Below the pieces are notes generated by a model. That model made no database searches and was not told the origin of the DNA. It saw nothing but the letters and a program-made list of their open reading frames with translations. Shown here in pieces: positions 16,114-24,358 of a stretch of 44,144 nt of DNA; the stretch's first letter is position 1, and each line of letters opens with the position of its first letter. A program made the position numbers and the translations under genes. Source of the DNA: Arenicellales bacterium (GTDB taxonomy: Bacteria > Pseudomonadota > Gammaproteobacteria > Arenicellales > Poriferihabitantaceae); the NCBI GenBank assembly GCA_028285825.1, contig JAPYNK010000200.1:1-44144 (forward strand). Reading direction: 5' to 3'.

Positions 16114-19100
16114 TTACGAAGAATATGTCATTTTGCCGTTACCGGGATTGCGACTCTGTCGATGGTATTGAGAGAATTTGCTGCGGTCATACGCATACCG
16201 AATTGAGTCCGGACCATAACAGCCCTTGAGATTGTCCAGCAAGTGCTGATTGGGACGAATTTTCCAGTTCTCACCCAGCGATATACAGCCCGTGGTCCCC
16301 GCATACTGGGTGTATCGAATCTTGAGCGACACATGACCGTCTCGATGTTGCCCCAGCAATTCTTGCAAATGCTTAACGGCATTATCATCAAGCAAAGTCT
16401 CCCGCCATACCAACTCCAGGGCAATCAGACCCTCATTTCTCAGCTCCTCCATGTCCATGAGCATGTTGGCAGTCAGCTGATAACGGTCAATCAAGTCATT
16501 GTGATCCCATTCGCCAATTGCAACCAATACCCTTTCTTTTTCGATTTTGTTTATAAATTCCTGATACTTTTCCGGAAACAGTCGAATCTCAATCTGACGC
16601 CGGGCATCCTCAAGGGTAACCAGTCCGATTCGGCCTTTTTTTGAGTCGATACTGCGAATGTTCGTGACAATACCGGCAAACATTCCCTTTTTCGAACTGC
16701 TCAGATCCAGATCAGCAAGATCCTCGGTTATCACTTCCTTCAACTCCGACTTGTGCAGGTCAACAGGATGCCCGGTCAGATAAAAACCCAGAACCTCTTT
16801 TTCATTGGCTAAACGCTTGATTTCAGACCACTCCGGACACTCTTCAGGTTCAGGATGCATGAATGTCTTGTCGGTCATGCCAAACAGGTCGGATTGGCCG
16901 GCATTCGAATCGTCCTGCTGTTTTGTGGCCGCAGCCATCATATCCGGAATGTTTGCGACCAGTGAAGCACGGTTAAGCCCCATGCCATCCAAGGAGCCAC
17001 TTTTTGCCAGGGAGTCCAGAGTTCGCTTGTTCAGCTTCCTCGCATCATACCGCTCGCAAATGTCATACAAATCCCGATAATCGCCATTGGCATCACGCTC
17101 ATCGGCCAATTCTTCAACCAGCCTCATTCCGATTCCCTTGATTGAACCCAAGCCATAGGAAATGGTCATCTCGTCAAGAGGCCTGAAATCATAGTAGCTG
17201 GCGTTGATATGAGGAGGCTTGACAACCAGTCCCATCAACCTGCATTCGCTCAGGGTAGCAATAACCTTGTCGGTGTTGTTGATCTCCGAAGTCAGAGTTG
17301 CCGCCATGAATGCTGCCGGATAATGGGCTTTCAGCCAGGCTGTCTGGTATGCAACCAGGGCATATGCCGCCGAATGCGATTTGTTGAAGCCGTAGCCAGC
17401 AAATTTTTCCATCAAGTCAAAAATGTCGGTGGCTGTCTTTTCCCCTACGCCCTGGCCGATTGCTCCAGATACAAATGTCTCGCGCTGCTTCGCCATCTCT
17501 TCAGGCAGTTTCTTGCCCATGGCCTTTCTCAGTATGTCGGCTCCGCCAAGAGTATATCCAGCAAGTGTCTGTGCAGTCTTCATCACCTGCTCCTGATACA
17601 GAATCACTCCATACGTCGATTCAAGAGTCGGCTCAAGGCGCTGATCAAGATACCGGACTTCCTTTCTCCCCGCTTTCCTGTCAATGTAGTCATCAACCAT
17701 CCCAGACTGGAGAGGGCCGGGTCTGTACATCGCAATCAGAGCGGTCAGATCTTCAAAGGTATTCGGACAAGCCCGCAAGATCAAATTCTTCATGCCTTGC
17801 GACTCAAGCTGAAACACCGCCGTAGTCCGGCCGCTTTGAATCAAGCGATAGGTATCTTCATCATCAAGCGGCAAATTGTCGATATCAAGAATGCCTTCAC
17901 CGCTTCTTGCCCTTTCCTGGTTGACCAGCTTGACCGCCCTGTCAATGACGGTCAGGGTTCTGAGGCCAAGAAAGTCGAATTTGACGAGACCGATTGTCTC
18001 AAGGTCGTCCTTGTCAAATTGCGTAATGGCCTGATTCAGGCGTTCATCGGAATACAACGGAGTAAATTCAATCAGGGGACTCGGAGCAATCACCACGCCA
18101 CCCGCATGCTTTCCCACATTACGCGATATGCCCTCGAGCTCCATGGCCCTGTCAATCAAGGTCCTTACCTGTTCTTCTGCCTGATAAACCCGTCTCAATT
18201 CTTCTTCGCCGGCAAGAGCTTTCTCCAGCGTCATGCCCAGATCAAAGGGAATCAGCTTGGCAATTCGATCAACAAATCCATAACTAAGCCCGAGCACACG
18301 ACCGACATCCCTCACTACTGCCTTTGCCGCCATGGTGCCAAACGTAATGATTTGGGCAACCCGGCTCTTTCCATACGTCTTCGAAACATATTCAATAACC
18401 CGATCACGGCCGTCAACACAGAAATCAATGTCGAAATCCGGCAATGAAATTCGTTCGGGATTCAGAAAGCGTTCAAAAATCAAGCCATGTCTGATCGGAT
18501 CAAGTCGGGTAATTCCCATGGCCCATGCAACCAGAGAGCCCGCCCCTGAACCACGGCCAGGGCCAACCGGAACCCCATTATTCCTTGACCACTCGATGAA
18601 GTCGGCTACAATCAGGAAGTAACCGGAAAAACCCATCTTGGTGATGATGTCAAGTTCCATCTCAAGACGCTTGACATACACGTCATCAATCAGCGGATTG
18701 CCATCTGCATCGCGTATCCCGGGCTGGCCCAGAAGCCTGGATAGACCCTGCTCCGACTTTTCAAGCAGTAACTGCTCTTCAGACCTGTCACTGGCTCCTG
18801 GAAACTTTGGCAAATAATCCTGGCCAAACTCGACAAACAGGTTGCAGCGTTTTGCGATAACCGCTGTATTCTCGAGCGCAATTGGAATGTCCCCGAACAG
18901 CTCTTCCATTTCCCTTGAAGAACGCAAATACTGCCCGGGCGTATAGTTTCGTGGCCGCCTCTTGTCTTCCAGAACATTCTTGTTGTTGATGCAGGTCCTG
19001 ATCTCGTGTGCCTCAAACTCATTCCGGTTGAGAAAAACCACGCGGTTCGTGGCAACGACCGGAATACCTGTCTGGAGTGAATGCTTGACAGCAAGAGCGA

Positions 19101-19635
19101 TGTATTCCTCCTCATGCTGCCAGCCAATCCGGCTGACTGCCAAATAAAGACGGTCAGTAAAAATCTTTTGATATCCACCCAGTATGTTCAGGCATAACTC
19201 GTCATCCAGATCTCCATCCAGGGCAGCCAGCGGTCCTTCCCGATCATCAAGCAAACACAATAAACCTTCCGACCGTTCTTCAAGCTCCAGCCACTGAATG
19301 AAGGGATTGGAAGACCTCTCACTGTCCAGATAGACATCACTTAACAAGTTGCTGAGGTTAAGGTATCCAGCCTTGTTCTGACAAAGCAGAATCATTCGAT
19401 GCCGACTCGATGTATCGGGATGGGCAACCCATACGTCACAGCCAATAATCGGTTTCAGCCCGGCATCCACACAGCCCCGATAGAATTTCACCAGAGCATA
19501 TGTGTTGGTCAGGTCAGTCAGGGCAACTGCAGGCTGCTCAAAGGTCCTGCATTGATTTACCAGCTCACGGATTCGCACTATGCCATCCGATAAGGAATAC
19601 TCGGAATGAATATTGAGGTGAACGAACTCTTTCAT
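16114..19635 (-). CDS. dnaE: DNA polymerase III alpha subunit
   Basis: Replicative polymerase catalytic subunit, 1173 residues (E. coli 1160). An N-terminal PHP domain starts FVHLNIHSEYSLSDG. The palm domain has GPGRGSGAGSLVAW and the catalytic aspartates in PDFDIDFCVDGRD. Further on are GKHAGGVVIAP, MYRPGPLQSGMVDDYI and FNKSHSAAYALVAYQTAW, then a probable internal beta-clamp-binding motif QSDLFG at about 925 and an OB fold. The ATG at 19635 overlaps the rnhB stop codon (ATGA), so translation is coupled. In E. coli accA follows dnaE; here no accA follows and the next gene is convergent DUF3306. Confidence 0.97.
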   Translation of the reverse strand: MKEFVHLNIHSEYSLSDGIVRIRELVNQCRTFEQPAVALTDLTNTYALVKFYRGCVDAGLKPIIGCDVWVAHPDTSSRHRMILLCQNKAGYLNLSNLLSDVYLDSERSSNPFIQWLELEERSEGLLCLLDDREGPLAALDGDLDDELCLNILGGYQKIFTDRLYLAVSRIGWQHEEEYIALAVKHSLQTGIPVVATNRVVFLNRNEFEAHEIRTCINNKNVLEDKRRPRNYTPGQYLRSSREMEELFGDIPIALENTAVIAKRCNLFVEFGQDYLPKFPGASDRSEEQLLLEKSEQGLSRLLGQPGIRDADGNPLIDDVYVKRLEMELDIITKMGFSGYFLIVADFIEWSRNNGVPVGPGRGSGAGSLVAWAMGITRLDPIRHGLIFERFLNPERISLPDFDIDFCVDGRDRVIEYVSKTYGKSRVAQIITFGTMAAKAVVRDVGRVLGLSYGFVDRIAKLIPFDLGMTLEKALAGEEELRRVYQAEEQVRTLIDRAMELEGISRNVGKHAGGVVIAPSPLIEFTPLYSDERLNQAITQFDKDDLETIGLVKFDFLGLRTLTVIDRAVKLVNQERARSGEGILDIDNLPLDDEDTYRLIQSGRTTAVFQLESQGMKNLILRACPNTFEDLTALIAMYRPGPLQSGMVDDYIDRKAGRKEVRYLDQRLEPTLESTYGVILYQEQVMKTAQTLAGYTLGGADILRKAMGKKLPEEMAKQRETFVSGAIGQGVGEKTATDIFDLMEKFAGYGFNKSHSAAYALVAYQTAWLKAHYPAAFMAATLTSEINNTDKVIATLSECRLMGLVVKPPHINASYYDFRPLDEMTISYGLGSIKGIGMRLVEELADERDANGDYRDLYDICERYDARKLNKRTLDSLAKSGSLDGMGLNRASLVANIPDMMAAATKQQDDSNAGQSDLFGMTDKTFMHPEPEECPEWSEIKRLANEKEVLGFYLTGHPVDLHKSELKEVITEDLADLDLSSSKKGMFAGIVTNIRSIDSKKGRIGLVTLEDARRQIEIRLFPEKYQEFINKIEKERVLVAIGEWDHNDLIDRYQLTANMLMDMEELRNEGLIALELVWRETLLDDNAVKHLQELLGQHRDGHVSLKIRYTQYAGTTGCISLGENWKIRPNQHLLDNLKGCYGPDSIRYAYDRSKFSQYHRQSRNPGNGKMTYSS

Positions 19636-20195
19636 TGACAAACTATCGATTTAACCGGCCTGTAGCTCTTTCTGTGAAACTCGGTAACGCCCAGAGCCTT
19701 GAGTGCCTGAATATGTTTCCGGGTGGGATAGCCCTTGTGGTGCTCAAAACCATATCCGGGAAAGTGCTCTGCCAGTTCCAGCATGTAGCGATCTCTAGCG
19801 ACTTTTGCAAGAATGGAAGCCGCAGAAATTTCCTTGTGCAGACGGTCACCCCCGATAACTGCTTCACAGGGAAAATCCACTTCTATGGCATGACACCCAT
19901 CAACGCGAACCATGCCAATTTCATGATTTAATCCCTCCACTGCTTTTTTCATGGCAATTAGGCTTGCCTGCAGTATATTGATCCTGTCGATCACCTGTAC
20001 GGAAACCTGCTCAACGTTCCAGGCCATTGCCCACTGTTTGATCTCGAGTTCCAATTCACCCCTCCTCTTGGGCGAGAGCCTCTTTGAATCATCCAGACCG
20101 CCAATGAACCGGTCCCGGTCCAGGATAACTGCCGCTGCGAATACGCCTCCGGCAATCGGTCCCCGACCTGCTTCATCAACACCGGCGATCAGCAT
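19632..20195 (-). CDS. rnhB: Ribonuclease HII
   Basis: Cleaves RNA in RNA-DNA hybrids and incises at single misincorporated ribonucleotides. The 187-residue protein has the active-site motif GVDEAGRGPIAG (D7, E8), a LDDSKRLSPKRR block, D99 in VRVDG, D117 in GGD and the family's SAASILAKVARDR helix. Length is near E. coli's 198. It overlaps lpxB upstream by 7 bp and dnaE downstream by 4 bp, the normal lpxB-rnhB-dnaE order. Confidence 0.96.
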   Translation of the reverse strand: MLIAGVDEAGRGPIAGGVFAAAVILDRDRFIGGLDDSKRLSPKRRGELELEIKQWAMAWNVEQVSVQVIDRINILQASLIAMKKAVEGLNHEIGMVRVDGCHAIEVDFPCEAVIGGDRLHKEISAASILAKVARDRYMLELAEHFPGYGFEHHKGYPTRKHIQALKALGVTEFHRKSYRPVKSIVCQ

Positions 20196-21349
20196 GAACC
20201 CTTCTCAAGCATATCCGCCACACACTCGGCGGCCTTTCGACTTGCGTTCACCTGAAGCTGCTGCCGCAATTCGCGAAATTCCCCTTCAAGCCATTTGGCC
20301 TGCCCGGTATCGTCAATCAGTTTCCGAACGCACTCGCAGATATTTTCGGCACTGGCATGACGTTGAGTCAATTCCGGTATAGCTGGCTTCGATAGCAGAT
20401 GATTGGGCATTGAATAGTGTGTCACTTTTCTCAGCATTCTGAAAATAATCCAGGTCAACGGGGAAACCTTGTACACAACAACATGTCGACGCTCCATCAA
20501 TGCCGCCTCCAGGGCAGCAGTGCCGGAAGCCAGAATCGCAAAATCACTCGCCTCCAGCACTTCGCGTGAACGGCCATCATGAAAGGTAACTGGAAGATCC
20601 GGAACTTCTCCCAACCGGTCAAAAAATATCTGTCGCATCCCGGGGCTTGCAAACGGCAGCACAAACTCGAAAGCCGGATCGGACTGATGCAGGAGACGAG
20701 CCGCATTGATCATGATCTCGGCATGTCTCTGAATTTCGTAACTTCGGCTGCCCGGCAGCAATGCAATCAGGCGATGATCGATCTTGATGTCAAGACCCAG
20801 GTCACGTCTGGCCCGTTCCCGGTCGGGTTGCCGAATCTGATCGGCAATTGGATGCCCGACAAAACTGGCTGGCACTCGATGCTTCCTGTAATACTCGACT
20901 TCAAACGGAAACAGCACCAGCATTCGGCTGACGGATCGACGAATTTTATGAATTCGATATGCCCTCCATGCCCACACCGTTGGGCTTACATAGTGGACGG
21001 TAGGTATTCCGTTTTTTTTCAGTCTCGCGGCCAATGACAGATTGAAGTCGGGAACATCGACGCCTACAAATACGTCCAGCTTTGCGTAAAGGAACTTGCC
21101 GAACAGCGAGTTGCGAATTCCGAGAATCGCAATCAGACGCCTTGACACCCCATCCAGCCCCATCAATCCAATCTCTCCCATCTCATACAGCAGGTTGCAT
21201 CCGGCTTCACGCATCCTGGGACCGCCTACACCAACAAAGCGGGCATTCGGATAGAGTGTCTTGAACTCGGAAATGAATCCGGCTCCGAGGGCATCGCCAG
21301 AAACCTCTCCGGCAACTATGCCGACCAGCACAGAACGCTCTGACTTCAT
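20189..21349 (-). CDS. lpxB: Lipid-A-disaccharide synthase
   Basis: Glycosyltransferase (GT19) that joins lipid X and UDP-diacylglucosamine to form the lipid A disaccharide at the inner membrane. The protein has 386 residues (E. coli 382). Typical motifs are AGEVSGDALGA, FVGVGGPRM, VGVDVPDFNL, VHYVSPTVWAWR, SFVGHPIAD, LLPGSRSYEI and ASGTAALEAAL. It lies 85 bp downstream of lpxA and overlaps rnhB, consistent with one long operon. Confidence 0.96.
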   Translation of the reverse strand: MKSERSVLVGIVAGEVSGDALGAGFISEFKTLYPNARFVGVGGPRMREAGCNLLYEMGEIGLMGLDGVSRRLIAILGIRNSLFGKFLYAKLDVFVGVDVPDFNLSLAARLKKNGIPTVHYVSPTVWAWRAYRIHKIRRSVSRMLVLFPFEVEYYRKHRVPASFVGHPIADQIRQPDRERARRDLGLDIKIDHRLIALLPGSRSYEIQRHAEIMINAARLLHQSDPAFEFVLPFASPGMRQIFFDRLGEVPDLPVTFHDGRSREVLEASDFAILASGTAALEAALMERRHVVVYKVSPLTWIIFRMLRKVTHYSMPNHLLSKPAIPELTQRHASAENICECVRKLIDDTGQAKWLEGEFRELRQQLQVNASRKAAECVADMLEKGSC

Positions 21350-21434
21350 GCTAGGGACTTGCCGGCGAACATTCGGACGCGGGAGGCTGTTGCAGGAAAA
21401 TAAACTGACTTGCCGGATTCGGAAACACCGTCGG

Positions 21435-22217
21435 TTAACGAACGATGCTGCGTTTTGAGCAGGTCATGAAATCAGCGAATGCCTGCACATGTTCACCATC
21501 TGAAAGATTGCGGATTTTCTCAACTGCAGAAACCATATCCAGGCCATTGCGATAAAAAATCCGATACGCCTGATTCAGAAGATGAATCGTTTTACTGTCA
21601 AATTCTCGACGTTTCAGTCCCGTGTTGTTGATGCCATGGGGCTCAGCCGGATTGCCAGCCGCAACAATATAAGGCGGAATGTCCTGCAGGCATATACAGC
21701 CAATACCGGTAATGCAGTGCTGCCCGATCCGACAAAATTGATGAACCAGCGTAAACCCTCCCAAAATGGCATGACTTGCAACCTCAACATGACCGGCAAG
21801 ACTTGCACCATTTGCGAAAATAATTTGATCGCCCAATGTGCAGTCATGCGCGATGTGCGTATACGCCATCAGCATATTGTCATTGCCAATACGGGTCAAG
21901 CCACGACCTCCTATCTTGGCGTCAGTACCCCGGTTGATGGTCGAGTATTCGCGAATCGTGTTTCGATTACCAATCAATAACCGGGTCGGCTCGCCTTCAT
22001 AAGCCTGATGCTGCGGCATCTCCCCGATCGAGCAGTACTGAAAAATCCGATTCGCATCTCCAATATCGGTATGACTGCGAATGACCGCATGAGGCCCAAC
22101 CCAAGTATTTCGCCCGATGCTGACGTCCCCTTCAATAATTGAGTACGGCCCAATACTAACCCCCTCACCCAGTTTCGCTGAAGAATCAACAATGGCTGTA
22201 GGGTGAATTTCAGCCAT
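21435..22217 (-). CDS. lpxA: UDP-N-acetylglucosamine acyltransferase
   Basis: Catalyses the first step of lipid A synthesis, adding a hydroxyacyl chain from ACP to UDP-GlcNAc. The protein has 260 residues (E. coli 262) with a left-handed beta-helix of hexapeptide repeats through about residue 185. The catalytic His is H124 in AYTHIAHDC. The C-terminal helical part has GLKRREF and the YRIFYRNG segment. It overlaps the fabZ stop by 8 bp. Gene order lpxD-fabZ-lpxA-lpxB is canonical. Confidence 0.96.
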   Translation of the reverse strand: MAEIHPTAIVDSSAKLGEGVSIGPYSIIEGDVSIGRNTWVGPHAVIRSHTDIGDANRIFQYCSIGEMPQHQAYEGEPTRLLIGNRNTIREYSTINRGTDAKIGGRGLTRIGNDNMLMAYTHIAHDCTLGDQIIFANGASLAGHVEVASHAILGGFTLVHQFCRIGQHCITGIGCICLQDIPPYIVAAGNPAEPHGINNTGLKRREFDSKTIHLLNQAYRIFYRNGLDMVSAVEKIRNLSDGEHVQAFADFMTCSKRSIVR

Positions 22218-22677
22218 CTTCCGGTACGACTTGATAGGTAAAGATCACTTCAGCCACTGCCGCAACATGTTCATCGACCGTGGCTGTTGTCGCATATTTC
22301 CAGATCCGGCGTTTGTAGTTGGACCGCTTGACCTCAAGGGCCAGGGAATCTCCCGGCTCCACCTGCCTCTTGAAACGCACGTTGTCAATACCGGCAAACA
22401 GAAAGATGATCCTGTCATCAATCTCATCGCCGACATCCAGGGCCGCGTGGATGGCCGAGGCCTGGGCCAGAGCCTCCAGAATCAGCACTCCGGGGAAAAC
22501 CGGATGCTCCGGAAAGTGTCCCTGAAAGAAAGGCTCATTGACCGTTACATTCTTCAGCGCTGTGAGGGATTCCTGAGGTTGATAATCAAGCACCCGGTCA
22601 ACCAGCAGAAACGGATACCGATGGGGCAGAATTCTTCTGATCTTGTGAATGTCAATAACCTTGGGATCTTCTGTCAT
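22210..22677 (-). CDS. fabZ: 3-hydroxyacyl-ACP dehydratase FabZ
   Basis: Dehydrates beta-hydroxyacyl-ACP in fatty acid elongation, competing with LpxA and LpxD for hydroxymyristoyl-ACP. The 155-residue hot-dog-fold protein has ILPHRYPFLLVDRVL, the catalytic His H54 in FFQGHFPEHPVFPG and E68 in ILEALAQ. It lies 80 bp downstream of lpxD, and its end overlaps the lpxA start, so dehydration and lipid A acylation are co-expressed. Confidence 0.96.
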   Translation of the reverse strand: MTEDPKVIDIHKIRRILPHRYPFLLVDRVLDYQPQESLTALKNVTVNEPFFQGHFPEHPVFPGVLILEALAQASAIHAALDVGDEIDDRIIFLFAGIDNVRFKRQVEPGDSLALEVKRSNYKRRIWKYATTATVDEHVAAVAEVIFTYQVVPEDG

Positions 22678-22757
22678 GTTTCTCTCGCTCTATCGCTGCG
22701 ATAACCCTCGTAATGCGGTCTTGCTGTTGCGGTTCGATATTGGATAACTGCCCGGAC

Positions 22758-23732
22758 TCAGCCTGATTGACCCAGTTTTCTCAGCACGGCAAGATTCTTG
22801 CGCCAGATCCTGGCACTCTGGGCTGGAATCATTGAAGCGTATTCACCGGGTTCAACAATATTTTTGGATACTAGGGTATTGGCCAGAATATCGACGTCAT
22901 CTGCGATCTCAAGATGACCCAAAATGGCAGCCCGGCCACCAATCCGGCAATTTGCCCCGATTCGCGTACTTCCCGCTATGCCGACACAACCTGCAATGAC
23001 GGTATTTTCGCCAATTCGCACATTGTGCGCGATTTGAATCTGATTATCGAGTTTTACGCCATTTTCTATCACCGTGTTGTCAAGCGAGCCCCTGTCAATT
23101 GTCGTATTGGCGCCTACATCAACATGATCCCCGATTTCTACCCGCCCCAACTGCTCAATTCTCTGCCAATGCCTGCCATTTCGTGCATAGCCAAAACCGG
23201 ATGAACCGATCACGGCACCAGCAGATATCACACATTCACTGCCGATAACGGCAGAACCCGTAATCACAACCCGATCTTCAATGACCGTTCCCGAATTGAT
23301 GAAAACCTTGTCGCCAACGTGTACGCCTGACCCGATTTTCACGCCATGCCGAATAACTGCCTGGTCACCAATCACCGAAAATGGTCCGATACCGACATCA
23401 TCCCCTATTGACGCAAGCTCGGAAACCAGGGCATGGGGCGAGACACCCGGGCTTTGCTCACTCTCCTGGACAAACAGCTGGCTGGCCTGAGCATAGGCAA
23501 GATAGGGATCGGCAACGATTATTCGGTTCATCGGGAACAGTTCAGCATGCTCGGGCTTGAGAATTACGGCTCCGGCTTCGGTTGTCGGCTTATCCGGTCT
23601 GATCTGACCTGTATAAAAGGTCAGGCATCGGCTGCAAGCCATATGGATGCTGCTTAAGGCATCAACCGTAAAATCCGGATCGCCTTCCAGCTGGCCGTCC
23701 ACCTTTTGAGCAATGGTCGCCAAGGTCATCAT
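22758..23732 (-). CDS. lpxD: UDP-3-O-acylglucosamine N-acyltransferase
   Basis: Third lipid A enzyme; adds the second hydroxyacyl chain on the glucosamine nitrogen. The protein has 324 residues (E. coli 341). An N-terminal uridine-binding domain (1-100) is followed by a hexapeptide-repeat beta-helix (about 104-295). The catalytic His is H236 in QIQIAHNVRIG, preceded by GFGYARNGRHW. It lies 46 bp downstream of skp. The first two codons are both ATG, so the start may shift by one codon. Confidence 0.95.
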   Translation of the reverse strand: MMTLATIAQKVDGQLEGDPDFTVDALSSIHMACSRCLTFYTGQIRPDKPTTEAGAVILKPEHAELFPMNRIIVADPYLAYAQASQLFVQESEQSPGVSPHALVSELASIGDDVGIGPFSVIGDQAVIRHGVKIGSGVHVGDKVFINSGTVIEDRVVITGSAVIGSECVISAGAVIGSSGFGYARNGRHWQRIEQLGRVEIGDHVDVGANTTIDRGSLDNTVIENGVKLDNQIQIAHNVRIGENTVIAGCVGIAGSTRIGANCRIGGRAAILGHLEIADDVDILANTLVSKNIVEPGEYASMIPAQSARIWRKNLAVLRKLGQSG

Positions 23733-23778
23733 TGCGACAATCCCGAATATTCAGATGAGCAGACAAGTTATCGGGATC

Positions 23779-24300
23779 TCAAGAGTCACCTCCTTCCTCA
23801 AACATGCGTTCGAGTTCCTGGAGTATGGTGTCGGTCAAGTCAATATTGCTGCTTGCGTAAACCACTTGCTGCAACACCAAGTCAATCTGTCGCTCACGGG
23901 CAACCCGAAAAATCACTTCGGTAATCATTTCTTCGAGTCGGGCAATCCCCTGATTGCGGTTTCTGCTATAGTTATTATTGTATATTTCCTGCTCTCTTCG
24001 CAAGGAACGCTGCAAATCGGTCAATTCCTGCAGTTTGGCATCAACCTCTTCCGAAGTCATCAACAGTGAATTCTTCTTGAGTTCCTCTTCCTCGGCAACG
24101 AAATTATCCATACGCCGCTGCAAATCCTGCCTTCTGACTCCAAACTCCTCTTCGAGTTTCTGCATCTCGGCCTTGCCCTGGGGCGATTCATCAATCAGTC
24201 TCAGCGCATCAACATAAGCTATGCTTTGAGCCATGAGTTGGGTTGGCAATGCCAGCATTCCAATACACAATGCGAAGATGAGGCTTGAAATCGATTTCAT
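23779..24300 (-). CDS. skp: Periplasmic OmpH/Skp-like chaperone
   Basis: Periplasmic holdase that carries unfolded outer membrane proteins to the Bam complex. The ATG at 24300 begins a clear signal peptide (MKSISSLIFALCIGMLALPTQ in two hydrophobic parts, cleavage near AQ-S at about 25). The mature domain starts IAYVDALRLIDESPQG and continues as a long charged coiled coil (about 42-130), as in Skp tentacles. Total 173 residues (E. coli 161). A longer reading frame upstream would overlap bamA and lacks a signal sequence, so I rejected that start. It lies 58 bp after bamA. Confidence 0.92.
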   Translation of the reverse strand: MKSISSLIFALCIGMLALPTQLMAQSIAYVDALRLIDESPQGKAEMQKLEEEFGVRRQDLQRRMDNFVAEEEELKKNSLLMTSEEVDAKLQELTDLQRSLRREQEIYNNNYSRNRNQGIARLEEMITEVIFRVARERQIDLVLQQVVYASSNIDLTDTILQELERMFEEGGDS

Positions 24301-24358
24301 GATTGACGGATACCGATGTGAATAGTGATTGTTGCGGGATTTTTTCTGAGTGAATACG

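Noticed and set aside
17209-18447. A 412-codon plus-strand open frame
   Set aside because: It lies entirely opposite dnaE, whose conserved motifs are on the minus strand, and its translation has no domain pattern.
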